In this document: positions 14,234-22,236 of the stretch, piece by piece | How the letters are laid out: each line of letters opens with the position of its first letter | Position numbering within the stretch: position 1 is the first letter of the stretch | NCBI GenBank assembly: GCA_041687495.1 | Contig: JAWLBR010000029.1 | Span: 1-31,804 of the forward strand | Reading direction: 5' to 3' | Length of the DNA stretch: 31,804 bases | Source of the DNA: JAWLBR01 sp041687495 | GTDB lineage: Bacteria > Bacillota > Limnochordia > DTU087 > JAAYGB01 | Program-made: the position numbers and the translations under genes | The notes under the pieces: generated by a model | Told to the model about the DNA's origin: nothing | What the model saw: the letters and a program-made list of their open reading frames with translations, nothing else | Database searches by the model: none

Positions 14234-14689
14234 ATGAAGATTGGCAAAGGGCGCAGAGTCACTTTGCCCAAGCAGCTGCTGGCAGCTGCTGCAGCTGCGC
14301 CGGGAGATTACCTACAGCTTGACTTGGAGAAAGGGAGTTTTTCCATCCAAAAGGTCAGCGAAAAAACCGCAGTTGGTGAGGACGAGGAAATGCAGCAATT
14401 GCGGGAGGAGATGGGCGGTGTTGCTGCAACCGCCGACATCGCAAAGGCGCAGATCATTACTGAAAGAGAACCTGGGCACGGCCAACCTGCCTACCAGGCT
14501 GATATTGAACGGACTAAGCGGTTGGTAGCCCAGTATTTCGGAGGCCTTGGTGTGGCACCGGACGTTTTGGAAAAGGAGCTTTCAAGGTTAAGCGCTGATG
14601 AGAAGACCGAGCCGACAGAGGCAGACCAATCTGATTCTGCCGAAAACAATGTATCGCCGGATGAGGGAGGGTTGACGGGTGGCAGATAG
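14234..14689 (+). CDS. SpoVT/AbrB-like N-terminal domain protein
   Basis: This 151-residue protein starts with an AbrB-type swapped-hairpin motif: MKIGKGRRVTLPKQLLAAA and GDYLQLDLEKGSFSIQKV. The rest is acidic and helical. Residues from about 95 (ERTKRLVAQYFGGLGVAPD) form a small amphipathic region before a Glu/Asp/Ser-rich tail. AbrB domains bind DNA in transition-state regulators and antitoxins. Here the long acidic tail suggests an unusual member, and DNA binding is not certain. The ATG at 14234 follows AGCAGG. A GTG at 14216 after GGGGTGA is an alternative. It overlaps the next gene by 11 bases. Confidence 0.72.
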   Translation: MKIGKGRRVTLPKQLLAAAAAAPGDYLQLDLEKGSFSIQKVSEKTAVGEDEEMQQLREEMGGVAATADIAKAQIITEREPGHGQPAYQADIERTKRLVAQYFGGLGVAPDVLEKELSRLSADEKTEPTEADQSDSAENNVSPDEGGLTGGR

Positions 14690-15476
14690 TAATACAGTAA
14701 AGCTCGATGAGCTGACATCCCAGGTTGAGCAGTTGAGCTCTATGCTGGGCGAAGTGGAGGAAAACCTCAAGGATATCCATGAGACATGGACACAGGGGGC
14801 GCCGCGCAGGCGGGTGTTCTCGGGAATGTGGAGCCCGAGTAGGACCGAGAGAATGCGACATTCATCGGCGAATCAAGGGACTGATCCGGGAGCAGCAGCA
14901 CAGAATAATGGTGAGTCCGCTCCTCGCACAGAGGGTCCGGTTCAAGGGACAGAGACCGAGACGACAGGCAGTTCCAGTCCAAACACCGCCCCTGGGGTAT
15001 CCCCAGACGTACTGACAAATCTGGGGTCTATGTTTGGCAAGTCCCCCGAGGAAATGACCGGAATGCTCAAGGCGGCTCAGCAGATCTTAGGCGGAATCAA
15101 TCAGGGCCAGAATCCGACCCAGAGCGGGAATGCAATGGGCTCAATCCAGCAGCTGCTGGCCGGAATGAACGGAGTTCAGAGGCAGGGAGCGGATGTTAGT
15201 CCACAAGCCCCACATTCGGGCGGGTCTCAGCCTTCGCCGGGGAGTACAAAAAGCTCGGATGTTGGGATCAGTTCCGAAGTTCAGCAAGTAAGTGCGGGGC
15301 TACCGGTGAAACTACAAACGGTTGCAGAGCGGCTCCATGAAGCCGCCAGCCAGGACCCCTTTATCGGCACAGCGGTTCATCTTGACTCTAGGCTGCGGGA
15401 CATGAGTGACACCATGGACGGGGTAATCGGTATTCTCCTTCTAATGCGGGACATTACGATGAAGTATAAGAGCTAA
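14679..15476 (+). CDS. Coiled-coil, Gln/Gly/Ser-rich protein of unknown function
   Basis: This is an unrecognised 265-residue protein. Residues 1-40 form a coiled coil (VEQLSSMLGEVEENLKDIHE). Then come a disordered Ser/Thr/Gln/Pro stretch, a helical Leu/Met/Gln-rich block (LGSMFGKSPEEMTGMLKAAQ and IQQLLAGMNG), a second disordered stretch, and a C-terminal helical hairpin (LHEAASQDPFIG...). The plan of coiled coil plus Gln/Leu-rich block is like the tail-anchored protein at 9843-10316, but no tail anchor is present. The GTG start overlaps the AbrB-like gene, so translation is coupled. A scaffold role is guessed, not shown. Confidence 0.72.
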   Translation: MADSNTVKLDELTSQVEQLSSMLGEVEENLKDIHETWTQGAPRRRVFSGMWSPSRTERMRHSSANQGTDPGAAAQNNGESAPRTEGPVQGTETETTGSSSPNTAPGVSPDVLTNLGSMFGKSPEEMTGMLKAAQQILGGINQGQNPTQSGNAMGSIQQLLAGMNGVQRQGADVSPQAPHSGGSQPSPGSTKSSDVGISSEVQQVSAGLPVKLQTVAERLHEAASQDPFIGTAVHLDSRLRDMSDTMDGVIGILLLMRDITMKYKS

Positions 15477-15489
15477 CTAAGAAGTGACG

Positions 15490-15512
15490 GAGACGGGGCG
15501 TTGCCCCGTCTC
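15490..15512. terminator. Terminator between convergent genes
   Basis: GAGACGGGGC (15490-15499) pairs perfectly with GCCCCGTCTC (15503-15512) around a three-base loop. It lies between the ends of the plus-strand coiled-coil gene and the minus-strand protease. T-tracts are short on both sides. Confidence 0.8.
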
Positions 15513-15515
15513 TTG

Positions 15516-16718
15516 CTATCGGGTGGAATACCAGCGGGCACTTGGGCTAGACCAAAGTAGGCGGGACAGCCGACCAACGTTCAGGACTCCAGACCCTTGT
15601 GCATCTCTAGTGACAGCTTGCAGCGGCACGGCGCTGCGGTTGAGCAGCGAGCGTACCCGGTTAGGCGATGCTTGGGGATTGGTGCCCATGATGAGCGCAG
15701 CAGCTCCGGTAACAAACGGTGCGGCCATCGAAGTTCCACTCAAAGAACGATAGCCCCCCCGCAGCCACGTGGAAGGGATGTCAGCTCCTGGAGCGGCAAT
15801 GTCCACTTCCGGGCCTCGGCTAGAGAAATCGGCGATGGTGTCTGTTTCTGTGGTAGCCGCCACAGAAATCGGCTCTGGATAACGGGAGGGGTAGTTGATC
15901 TGGCCATCAGGTCCATTGTTCCCAGAGGCGCAGACCATGGTAACTCCTTGTCTATGCACTTCGCTGACCACTTCCCGGAAGGTGTCGTTGGTGTCTTCTG
16001 ATGATAGGCTCAGATTGACAAGGTGGATATCATTGTCAATGCACCACTGTAGCCCTTCTATTAGGTCAGAAAGGTTTCCAGAGCCCGAGCTGTCCAAGAC
16101 CTTCACAGCATAGAGTTCTGCATTGGGAGCGACTCCAACCACTCCGATTTCGTTGTCTAGAGCTGCGAGAATTCCGGCAACATGAGTTCCATGTCCATTG
16201 TCATCGTTGAAGTCGCTGCTGGGATCGATAGTGTTAACACCACCGGCAACCTTTGCCCCCAAGTCAGGATGGCTGTAAGCAATACCGGTATCAATCACCG
16301 CTACTCGGACTGGACTGAGGGATTTGCGCCGGGCAGCTTCGGCGCCAATTTTCTCCCAGCCCCACGAAGGGATCTGAGTGAATCGGCGGTTATCCGGCGC
16401 CATCGCCCTTAGGGACAATCGGTGCGGCGCAATCCGCACCGTGATATCATCGTCGATGCGCATAATTCCCCGATGGTTGCGTAGGCGCACAACCGAATCC
16501 TCATCGCTGTCATCGAGGTCAATGGCCATGGCGTGGGCCAGTGGCAGGTGCTTTACCGGGTGTAGGTGGCACTCTCCTAGTACTGAATGGCACGAGTTAA
16601 CCCCCATATCCTGGCGAAAGACAACCAGCTTGCGGCGCCGCCTCGCACCAGTTAGTCTGCGGGAACGGCGATCAAATGCTGCTAGACCAAGAAGGAAGAA
16701 ATCGGTGAAGGGCTCCAT
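15516..16718 (-). CDS. Subtilisin-like serine protease (S8) with I9-like prodomain
   Basis: The catalytic triad is complete in this 400-residue subtilase: Asp143 (VIDTGIAYSHPDL), His176 (HGTHVAGI) and Ser330 (GTSMAAPFV), with oxyanion Asn267 (SGNNG). Residues about 30-97 form an I9-like prodomain, here with two cysteines (NSCHS and ECHL). No signal peptide is seen. The N-terminus has a short hydrophobic stretch and then an Arg-rich region, so it may stay inside the cell or spore. That resembles spore-coat or germination-related subtilases, as inference. The ATG at 16718 overlaps the stop of the preceding gene (TGATG), showing coupled translation. Confidence 0.93.
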   Translation of the reverse strand: MEPFTDFFLLGLAAFDRRSRRLTGARRRRKLVVFRQDMGVNSCHSVLGECHLHPVKHLPLAHAMAIDLDDSDEDSVVRLRNHRGIMRIDDDITVRIAPHRLSLRAMAPDNRRFTQIPSWGWEKIGAEAARRKSLSPVRVAVIDTGIAYSHPDLGAKVAGGVNTIDPSSDFNDDNGHGTHVAGILAALDNEIGVVGVAPNAELYAVKVLDSSGSGNLSDLIEGLQWCIDNDIHLVNLSLSSEDTNDTFREVVSEVHRQGVTMVCASGNNGPDGQINYPSRYPEPISVAATTETDTIADFSSRGPEVDIAAPGADIPSTWLRGGYRSLSGTSMAAPFVTGAAALIMGTNPQASPNRVRSLLNRSAVPLQAVTRDAQGSGVLNVGRLSRLLWSSPSARWYSTR

Positions 16719-16978
16719 CACTTCTTGCCCCCTTTGGTGGTGTCAAACTGCCAGCGCCAGTGATTGTAGGGTTGTGGGCTTGGCTTGGCGCTTGCCGGCT
16801 TCGGTTTTTCGGTAGATTGGTCATCTACGTGCCGCTGGCGGCGAAACAAGCGGGCCATGGACTCCTTCACTTTGTCCTTCTCGGGGAAGGACAAAATGAG
16901 AAGAATGAGAATCAGAAACAGAGTAAAGGCGTTGACTTGCTCAGCCGATACATTCTGCCCTTTTTTGACTGCGGCCAC
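16718..16978 (-). CDS. Small single-pass membrane protein coupled to the protease gene
   Basis: This 86-residue protein has one hydrophobic segment at about residues 17-30 (AFTLFLILILLILSF), then a charged, Arg-rich region (MARLFRRQRH) and a Pro/Lys-rich C-terminus. The segment is like the YjcZ-type and tail-anchored protein segment at 9843-10316. It may place the protease at a membrane. The GTG start follows AAGGAGGT by six bases. Its stop overlaps the protease ATG, so the two are translated together. No known family is recognised. Confidence 0.78.
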   Translation of the reverse strand: MAAVKKGQNVSAEQVNAFTLFLILILLILSFPEKDKVKESMARLFRRQRHVDDQSTEKPKPASAKPSPQPYNHWRWQFDTTKGGKK

Positions 16979-17022
16979 TGTAAGACCTCCTTATCCCAGT
17001 GCTTACAAGCAGTAGGTCCAAT

Positions 17023-17052
17023 TTGTCTTGTCTGTGGATAAATATCTATACC
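17023..17052 (+). promoter_or_regulatory. Probable sigma-A promoter of the solute-binding protein gene
   Basis: TTGTCT (17023-17028), eighteen bases, TATACC (17047-17052) is a moderate match to the vegetative consensus, 107 bases before the ATG at 17159. The spacer includes a perfect DnaA-box sequence at 17033-17041. Confidence 0.45.
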
Positions 17053-17060
17053 ACTGTATG
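17053..17060 (-). promoter_or_regulatory. Possible sigma-E/K -10 element upstream of the membrane protein-protease pair
   Basis: On the minus strand CATACAGT perfectly fits the sigma-E -10 pattern CATACAnT, about 75 bases before the GTG at 16978. The -35 region, near TCATTCC, is a poor match. It may drive the membrane protein and protease genes in the mother cell. Confidence 0.35.
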
Positions 17061-17158
17061 TTAGGAGAAAATGGATGGAATGAGGCCGCAATCCTATTTG
17101 CCGGGGAATTCGGTTGGTGATACCATCACTTGTGAAGGGCGTACGTTGAGGTGAGGAT

Positions 17159-18442
17159 ATGGGGTTAAGGAAGCTTATTAGGAAGATAGCTGTAATAGGG
17201 GCGCTAGCCGCTGCGGTTGGGGGACAACCAGTTGTGGCTGCGGAACAACTGGTTTGGTGGCACTGGAATTCAGCGGAGCAAATGGGGTACCTACAGCCTC
17301 TATTGCGAGAATTCGAGGACAGGTTTGACTGCCAGGTCGTTCCGGTGGAAGTGCCGTGGACTGAGATCAAATCTCGGTTAGAGTTGGCTGCTGTCAGTCA
17401 AGGCACAGCTGCCTTACCCGACGTGGTCTCTGTCAGTTCTTTGTGGTTTCCCCAGGTAGCTAACCTAGGGCTGCTGGCCGATCTCACCCAGTACTGGGAT
17501 GGCGAACAGGAGCCGTACCGAGATGTCTTTCCAGGTGCCGTAGAGCTGTGGCAGAATCCCGATGGCAGATTGCTGGCATACCCCTTCGATCTGGACATTC
17601 AAGCCTTACTGTATAACAGCGATATGTTTGCCCAGGCAGGTCTGACGGTTCCGGACAACAACTGGCACTGGGACGACTTGTATGACGCGGCGGTGAAGCT
17701 AAGCACTGCGGGCAAAACCGATTCGTTGGGGCAAAGATTTGGTTTCAGCAGCTGGTACTTTAGTTGGGCCGTCCTTGTTTGGGCTAACGGAGGAACCTTG
17801 ATTAACTCCGACGGTAGTCCTGGTATTGCGACACCAGAGGCGGCTGAGGCTTTGACCTTCTACCGGAAGTTTTTTGCAAGTGAGGTTCAGCTCAATGCTG
17901 ATGAGAACGCCGCTGCTGCGGCTGGATTGCGCTATCCACCTGAGTTGTGGCGGGCCGGTAGGGTCGGCATGATGCCTGCTGGTTCCTGGGCACCGCACTT
18001 GTGGACCTGGGACACTAAGCAAGGCAGATATCTGTTCCCGTTCGGGGTCGCTCACCTGCCACTCAGCCCACGGGGGCGAAGAGCAGTGATGGCAAACGGT
18101 CAAGGCACGGCGATAGTCAAAGGCTCAAGCAATCAGGAGCTGGCTGTACATTTCTTGAAGTTCTTGTTGGAGGACGCACAAGTGGTGGTTGCCCAGCACC
18201 TAAACCAATTTCCGGTCCGGCGAACCCTGGCTGCTTCCCTAGCTTTTGCTCCGCAGCAGGATGAACAGGCCAACAGGCGGGTCTTTGTTGAGGCAGCTCA
18301 GTATGCCCGGCCCCTGCCAAAGAGTACCAGGTTTCAGCAAATTTGGCCAGCCATGCAACGGCACGTTTCCCGCTATCTTACCGGAAGGGTCGAGTGGGGC
18401 GAAATGCTGCAGGATTTGGATGCAGCACTGACCGGTAAATGA
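17159..18442 (+). CDS. Extracellular solute-binding protein, family 1 (sugar-type)
   Basis: This 427-residue protein is a bacterial family-1 solute-binding protein of the maltose/oligosaccharide type: LVWWHWNSAEQMGYLQPLL at the N-terminus, then FEDRFDCQVVPVEVPW, and GRVGMMPAGSWAP in the second lobe. A signal peptide of about 29 residues ends VVAA-EQ and lacks a lipobox cysteine, unlike most Gram-positive binding proteins. No permease or ATPase gene lies beside it, so it is an orphan here. AGGTGAGG precedes the ATG. The sugar cannot be told from sequence. Length is typical. Confidence 0.92.
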   Translation: MGLRKLIRKIAVIGALAAAVGGQPVVAAEQLVWWHWNSAEQMGYLQPLLREFEDRFDCQVVPVEVPWTEIKSRLELAAVSQGTAALPDVVSVSSLWFPQVANLGLLADLTQYWDGEQEPYRDVFPGAVELWQNPDGRLLAYPFDLDIQALLYNSDMFAQAGLTVPDNNWHWDDLYDAAVKLSTAGKTDSLGQRFGFSSWYFSWAVLVWANGGTLINSDGSPGIATPEAAEALTFYRKFFASEVQLNADENAAAAAGLRYPPELWRAGRVGMMPAGSWAPHLWTWDTKQGRYLFPFGVAHLPLSPRGRRAVMANGQGTAIVKGSSNQELAVHFLKFLLEDAQVVVAQHLNQFPVRRTLAASLAFAPQQDEQANRRVFVEAAQYARPLPKSTRFQQIWPAMQRHVSRYLTGRVEWGEMLQDLDAALTGK

Positions 18443-18491
18443 TAATGATTACTGGCAACAAATATCTAACACGCTGTTTACACGGTGTCAA

Positions 18492-18520
18492 TTGAGAAGT
18501 TCTCCAGTTCCCCCTATACT
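18492..18520 (+). promoter_or_regulatory. Sigma-A promoter of the ParB-like gene
   Basis: TTGAGA (18492-18497), seventeen bases, TATACT (18515-18520) closely matches the vegetative consensus. It lies 81 bases before the ATG at 18602. Confidence 0.85.
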
Positions 18521-18601
18521 AAAAGTGGCAAAAGGGTCTGGCAAATCAGTCGCCTGGAGCCAGAGTTTTGTAAGAGGTAGAGTGGGAAAGGGGGAATACG
18601 G

Positions 18602-18955
18602 ATGTGGTTGTTTAAGAGGAGAAAGCCTTTGCGATCCTTCGAGGACGAGAGACCAAAGCAGACGGCAGTTAATATGCGCTATGTCGGTATAGCCCCCATC
18701 GAAGTAGACAAGATTGTGGGTAGTGTAGATCGGTATGAGGATTTTGATACCGATTTCCGCTGGTTGAGCGGACGACCTGACGAGCGCAGCAAGAAGCTGG
18801 AGGAAGCGATGGAGCGAGGCGAAATCGTGCCACCCATCGAAGTCTATGAAATGGGCGAACAATACTATGTACTTGATGGCCACCATAGGGTGGGTGCAGC
18901 CAAAAAGTTGGGTCAGGACTTTCTCGATGCTAACGTGACTCGCATTGTTATCTAG
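18602..18955 (+). CDS. ParB/Srx-fold (ParB-like nuclease domain) protein
   Basis: About 117 residues make one ParB/sulfiredoxin-type domain: IEVDKIVGSV, then a partner helix, IVPPIEVYEMGEQYYVLDGHHRVGAAKKLG. The last is the diagnostic D-G-x-H-R motif. Chromosome-partition ParB proteins carry extra DNA-binding domains, absent here, so this is a stand-alone domain. Some relatives bind CTP or act as nucleases or phosphotransferases. GGGGG precedes the ATG. It has its own sigma-A promoter and is not beside any parA. The specific role is unknown. Confidence 0.85.
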   Translation: MWLFKRRKPLRSFEDERPKQTAVNMRYVGIAPIEVDKIVGSVDRYEDFDTDFRWLSGRPDERSKKLEEAMERGEIVPPIEVYEMGEQYYVLDGHHRVGAAKKLGQDFLDANVTRIVI

Positions 18956-19010
18956 GAGAGAGTGTGGCTGCACTGGACTGCCCAACTTACTTAGGGTTTG
19001 CTCAGACAAA

Positions 19011-19043
19011 AAAGGTGCTCACGCAGCGTGCGTGAGCACCTTT
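19011..19043. terminator. Bidirectional terminator between ParB-like and Na/Pi genes
   Basis: A perfect 15-pair stem (19011-19025 with 19029-19043) closes on a GCG loop. The minus-strand side is followed by a six-T run, and the plus-strand side by TTTAGTAT. It should end both converging transcripts. Confidence 0.92.
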
Positions 19044-19060
19044 AGTATACCCCTTGATTC

Positions 19061-20689
19061 CTACTCGCTTTCTTTGGAGCTGTATACCGGTGTAGTCTCA
19101 CCTACCCAGTTGCCAATGTTGCCTGCATGGTCGGCGACCCGCTCGAGGTTACTGATGGTGTCGAGGAATACGATCCCCGACGTGGGCACGCACGATCCGG
19201 CGTTGAGGCGGCCTAGGTGGCTGTTGCGCAACTTCTCCTCTAGGACGTCAACCTCTTCTTCTTCCTTGTACAACTGACGGGCTAGTTTTTTGTTGTCGGT
19301 CTCTAGCACCGAGATAGCTCGCCCGACTAAGCCGAGGACTTTCTCTTTCATTAGGGTGAGCTCGTCCAGAGCTTCAGTGGAAAAGTCGGTTTGCCCACTC
19401 ATTTTCTCCATGGCCAATTCTCCAATGTTCTCACCGTGATCTCCAATCCTCTCCAGGTCGTTAACCACGTTAAGCATGAGGTTGATGGCCTCAGACTCTT
19501 CGTCTGTGAGCGATCCCTTAGACAAATCCACCAGGTATTGGATAATTTCCCGTTCCAGCTCATTGACTTCCTGCTCTAGCTGAAAGGCTTCCTTCACCAA
19601 GGCTTCATTTCCTGAAATCAAGCTGTCCATAGCTAGGCGCACCGTATTGCTGGCCTTATGCCCCATCAAGACCAGTTCTTTGTTGACCTGTTCTAGGGCA
19701 AAGGCGGGAGTGGCCAGAAACCTTCGATCGAGAAATTGCGGGGTTCTGGGAGCCTCCATCTTTCCGGGTAAGATCTTCGTGGCCAAGTAGACGAGCAGCC
19801 CGACAAACGGAAGTTGGATTAACGTGTTGGCAATGTTGAAGCTCGTGTGGGCATTGGCGATTTGATGGACAACGTCGGTTCCCATCCGCTGGACAAACGG
19901 CAGTACAATGGGCAGCATGAGCATAAACAGTAGCGTACCAACGACGTTGAAGATCAAGTGGATTAGGGCAGTTCGCCGAGCGGCCAGCGAAGCGCCAATA
20001 CTGGAAAGCAGTGCAGTGACTGTGGTTCCAATGTTGTCTCCAAAGAGAATAGGAAGGGCTAGGGGCAGTGTAATAATCCCCTCAGTGGCTAGACCTTGCA
20101 GAATACCAATGGTAGCGGAACTGCTCTGGACTACGCCCGTGAGAACAATACCTGTTAGTACGCCGAGGATGCTGTTTTGGCCAAGGGTTGCGGTCATCTC
20201 AGTAAACCACGGCATCCTCGCCAGTGGTTTCATGGCGTCGGTCATAATCGACATTCCTAGGAACAAGAGGCCAAATCCAATTACGGTCTGACCGACCGAG
20301 CGGCTTCGCTTTTTCTTACTCAACATACTGATCAACATACCAATTGCTAAGGCTGGTAAAGAAAGCTTAGTGATCTTCAAAGCTATGATCTGGGCAGTAA
20401 TCGTGGTTCCGATGTTGGCTCCCATAATCACTCCGGTGGCTTGGTGAAGCGTCATCAGGCCGGCGTTGACAAAACCTACAGTCATGACAGTGGTGGCGCT
20501 GCTGCTCTGCAGCAGAGCTGTGACTAAAGCACCGACAATGACCCCCATCGCTGGGTTCGTAGTAAGAACCTCCAATAAACGGCGGAGACGATCGGCGGCC
20601 ACTTTCTGCAGTCCGTCGGATAGAGTTCTCATCCCGTAGAGGAAGAGTCCTAACCCTCCGAAGAGTCCAAACAGCATGTCCCAGTTCAA
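19061..20689 (-). CDS. Na+/phosphate cotransporter family protein with PhoU-like domain
   Basis: The first 300 or so residues of this 542-residue protein hold two inverted Na/Pi cotransporter repeats, each with the signature QSSSAT (near residues 62 and 180). The C-terminal 200 residues are a PhoU-like helical domain (residues about 340-535, NDLERIGDHGENI). It likely moves phosphate with sodium at the inner membrane, although bacterial members of this YjbB/NptA type may export. The TTG start is well supported: GGGGGAG lies six bases upstream. Its promoter with an extended -10 is at 20772-20802. No Pho regulon site was recognised. Confidence 0.93.
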   Translation of the reverse strand: MNWDMLFGLFGGLGLFLYGMRTLSDGLQKVAADRLRRLLEVLTTNPAMGVIVGALVTALLQSSSATTVMTVGFVNAGLMTLHQATGVIMGANIGTTITAQIIALKITKLSLPALAIGMLISMLSKKKRSRSVGQTVIGFGLLFLGMSIMTDAMKPLARMPWFTEMTATLGQNSILGVLTGIVLTGVVQSSSATIGILQGLATEGIITLPLALPILFGDNIGTTVTALLSSIGASLAARRTALIHLIFNVVGTLLFMLMLPIVLPFVQRMGTDVVHQIANAHTSFNIANTLIQLPFVGLLVYLATKILPGKMEAPRTPQFLDRRFLATPAFALEQVNKELVLMGHKASNTVRLAMDSLISGNEALVKEAFQLEQEVNELEREIIQYLVDLSKGSLTDEESEAINLMLNVVNDLERIGDHGENIGELAMEKMSGQTDFSTEALDELTLMKEKVLGLVGRAISVLETDNKKLARQLYKEEEEVDVLEEKLRNSHLGRLNAGSCVPTSGIVFLDTISNLERVADHAGNIGNWVGETTPVYSSKESE

Positions 20690-20771
20690 TTAAAGCTCCC
20701 CCATCCTGCTGAATGTTGTGCAGTACATGAACTGACTGTCCCATTTCCCAACCATTCTGGCATCCCGTAAC

Positions 20772-20802
20772 AGTATAGCATGAACCGGTCTGTCCGTGAC
20801 AA
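20772..20802 (-). promoter_or_regulatory. Sigma-A promoter, extended -10, of the Na/Pi gene
   Basis: On the minus strand TTGTCA (20802-20797), nineteen bases, then TGCTATACT with TATACT at 20777-20772. The TGn extension can compensate for the long spacer. It is 83 bases before the TTG at 20689. Confidence 0.6.
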
Positions 20803-21032
20803 GGGGGCTGGAAATGGTTGCGGGCAGCAGGTATCATTGACCTGAGTGCGAAAAACTTTCATAGCGGGCGTTTGCCGGCCATCTCCGTTCAGATGTTTAA
20901 TTTATGTTTCGGTCTAGATTACATAGAATCGTGGCTTTCTATAGCTTTCGGTTAGTACGTTGGTTGTATGCAAAAAGTCCAGCTCACGGCAACTCCACTC
21001 TGCCGTGGCTTTCCAGGAGAGTGAAGACGAGC
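20803..21032. other. Rest of a 343-base gap between the Na/Pi and AlaX genes
   Basis: The gap between the start codons runs from 20690 to 21032. Apart from the Na/Pi promoter (20772-20802), I see only a weak promoter-like pair for the plus-strand gene: TTGCCG at 20872-20877 and TTTAAT at 20896-20901, eighteen bases apart. No RNA element or coding sequence is supported. The reading frame of the AlaX gene stays open back to 20904, but that part is unlike the family. Confidence 0.4.
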
Positions 21033-22226
21033 ATGACCAGAAAACTTTACCATATGGATCCGTATCAGACCCAGTTCACGGCTCGGGTCGCTTCGCAAAC
21101 ACAGGTCAGCGATGGCCGGTGGGAGATCGAATTGGATTCCACCGCGTTTTACCCGACATCAGGTGGACAGCCTTGTGATCAAGGAACCCTGAATGGGCAA
21201 GCGGTTGTCGACGTGTTTGAGCAGGGTGACACCGTGATTCATGTATTGACTGCTCCGCTTCCAGAAGATAGTCCGGTTGCCGGCGAGATCGATTGGGAGC
21301 GCAGGTTTGACCATATGCAGCAGCATGCGGGACAGCACGTTCTCTCGCAGGCATTCATCCAAGTTACGGGAGCCGAGACGGTTGGTTTTCACCTTAGCGA
21401 TAACAGCGTTACCATAGATATCAATGCTGCAGAGCTAACCGTAGACCAAGTAGCTGAGGTGCAGCAGCTGGCTAACCAAATTGTCATGCAGAACCGGGCA
21501 ATTACCACCCACGTATTTGCCTCTGCCGCTGATGTTGATCTTCCTATCCGTAAGGCTGGGAAGGCTCAGACCAACGTACGGGTGGTTGAGGTTGCGGACT
21601 TTGACTACTCTCCGTGTGGCGGCACCCATCCTCGGGCTGCCGGAGAGATCGGGTTAGTCAAGCTTTTGAAATGGGAAAAGGCAAAGGGGAATACCCGGGT
21701 GTATTTTGCCTGCGGTCTGAGGGCTTTAGCAGACTATCAGGATAAAGGCGAAATCGTTGACGAGCTTGCCCGTTTCCTCTCGGTGGGAGCCGAAAGCGTA
21801 CTTGAGACAGTGCAAGGCTGGGACAGCCAGCTCAAGGAACTGCGCAAACAGGTGGCAGACCTAAGTAACGCACTGTTGGACTACGAGGCTAAGGAACTAG
21901 TAGCGGACTCTGATTCTCACGTTCACGTTCTCCACTTTGAGGAGCGTCCGGTGGAGGAGGTTCGTTATCTAGCTGTTCACCTTTTGAAGGTGGACCCAGC
22001 GGCGGTGGTGATTACTGGGGTAGCTGAGCCGAAGCCCTTCGTAATGGTGGCTGCCGGCGAGCACAGCGGAATTGACGCTGGGCAGATCCTGCGCCACTGT
22101 GGCGCTGAGTACGGCTGGAAGGGTGGAGGTAGTGCTCGGATGGCTCAAGGCGGCGCCCAAGCCGACACACTACAGAGCGGGTTAGCCTATGCAAAGCAGT
22201 TGGTTCTAGACAGCCTAGGGTCATAG
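21033..22226 (+). CDS. alaX: AlaX-type alanyl-tRNA editing protein (long form, DHHA1)
   Basis: This protein of about 397 residues is a free-standing relative of the alanyl-tRNA synthetase editing domain, hydrolysing mischarged Ser- or Gly-tRNA(Ala). STAFYPTSGGQPCDQGTL is the typical N-terminus. Zinc ligands are the HxxxH near residue 98 (QHAGQH) and the CxxxH near 196 (CGGTH). A C-terminal DHHA1 domain ends with GGGSARMAQGG. The ATG at 21033 puts the N-terminus in family register. The frame is open to 20904, but the added residues have no family match. It is followed after ten bases by the ABC permease, perhaps in one operon. Confidence 0.92.
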   Translation: MTRKLYHMDPYQTQFTARVASQTQVSDGRWEIELDSTAFYPTSGGQPCDQGTLNGQAVVDVFEQGDTVIHVLTAPLPEDSPVAGEIDWERRFDHMQQHAGQHVLSQAFIQVTGAETVGFHLSDNSVTIDINAAELTVDQVAEVQQLANQIVMQNRAITTHVFASAADVDLPIRKAGKAQTNVRVVEVADFDYSPCGGTHPRAAGEIGLVKLLKWEKAKGNTRVYFACGLRALADYQDKGEIVDELARFLSVGAESVLETVQGWDSQLKELRKQVADLSNALLDYEAKELVADSDSHVHVLHFEERPVEEVRYLAVHLLKVDPAAVVITGVAEPKPFVMVAAGEHSGIDAGQILRHCGAEYGWKGGGSARMAQGGAQADTLQSGLAYAKQLVLDSLGS

Positions 22227-22236
22227 GGGTAAGCTG

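Noticed and set aside
20904..21032. N-terminal extension of the AlaX-like protein
   Set aside because: Basic, hydrophobic residues unlike the family, with no ribosome binding site at 20904.
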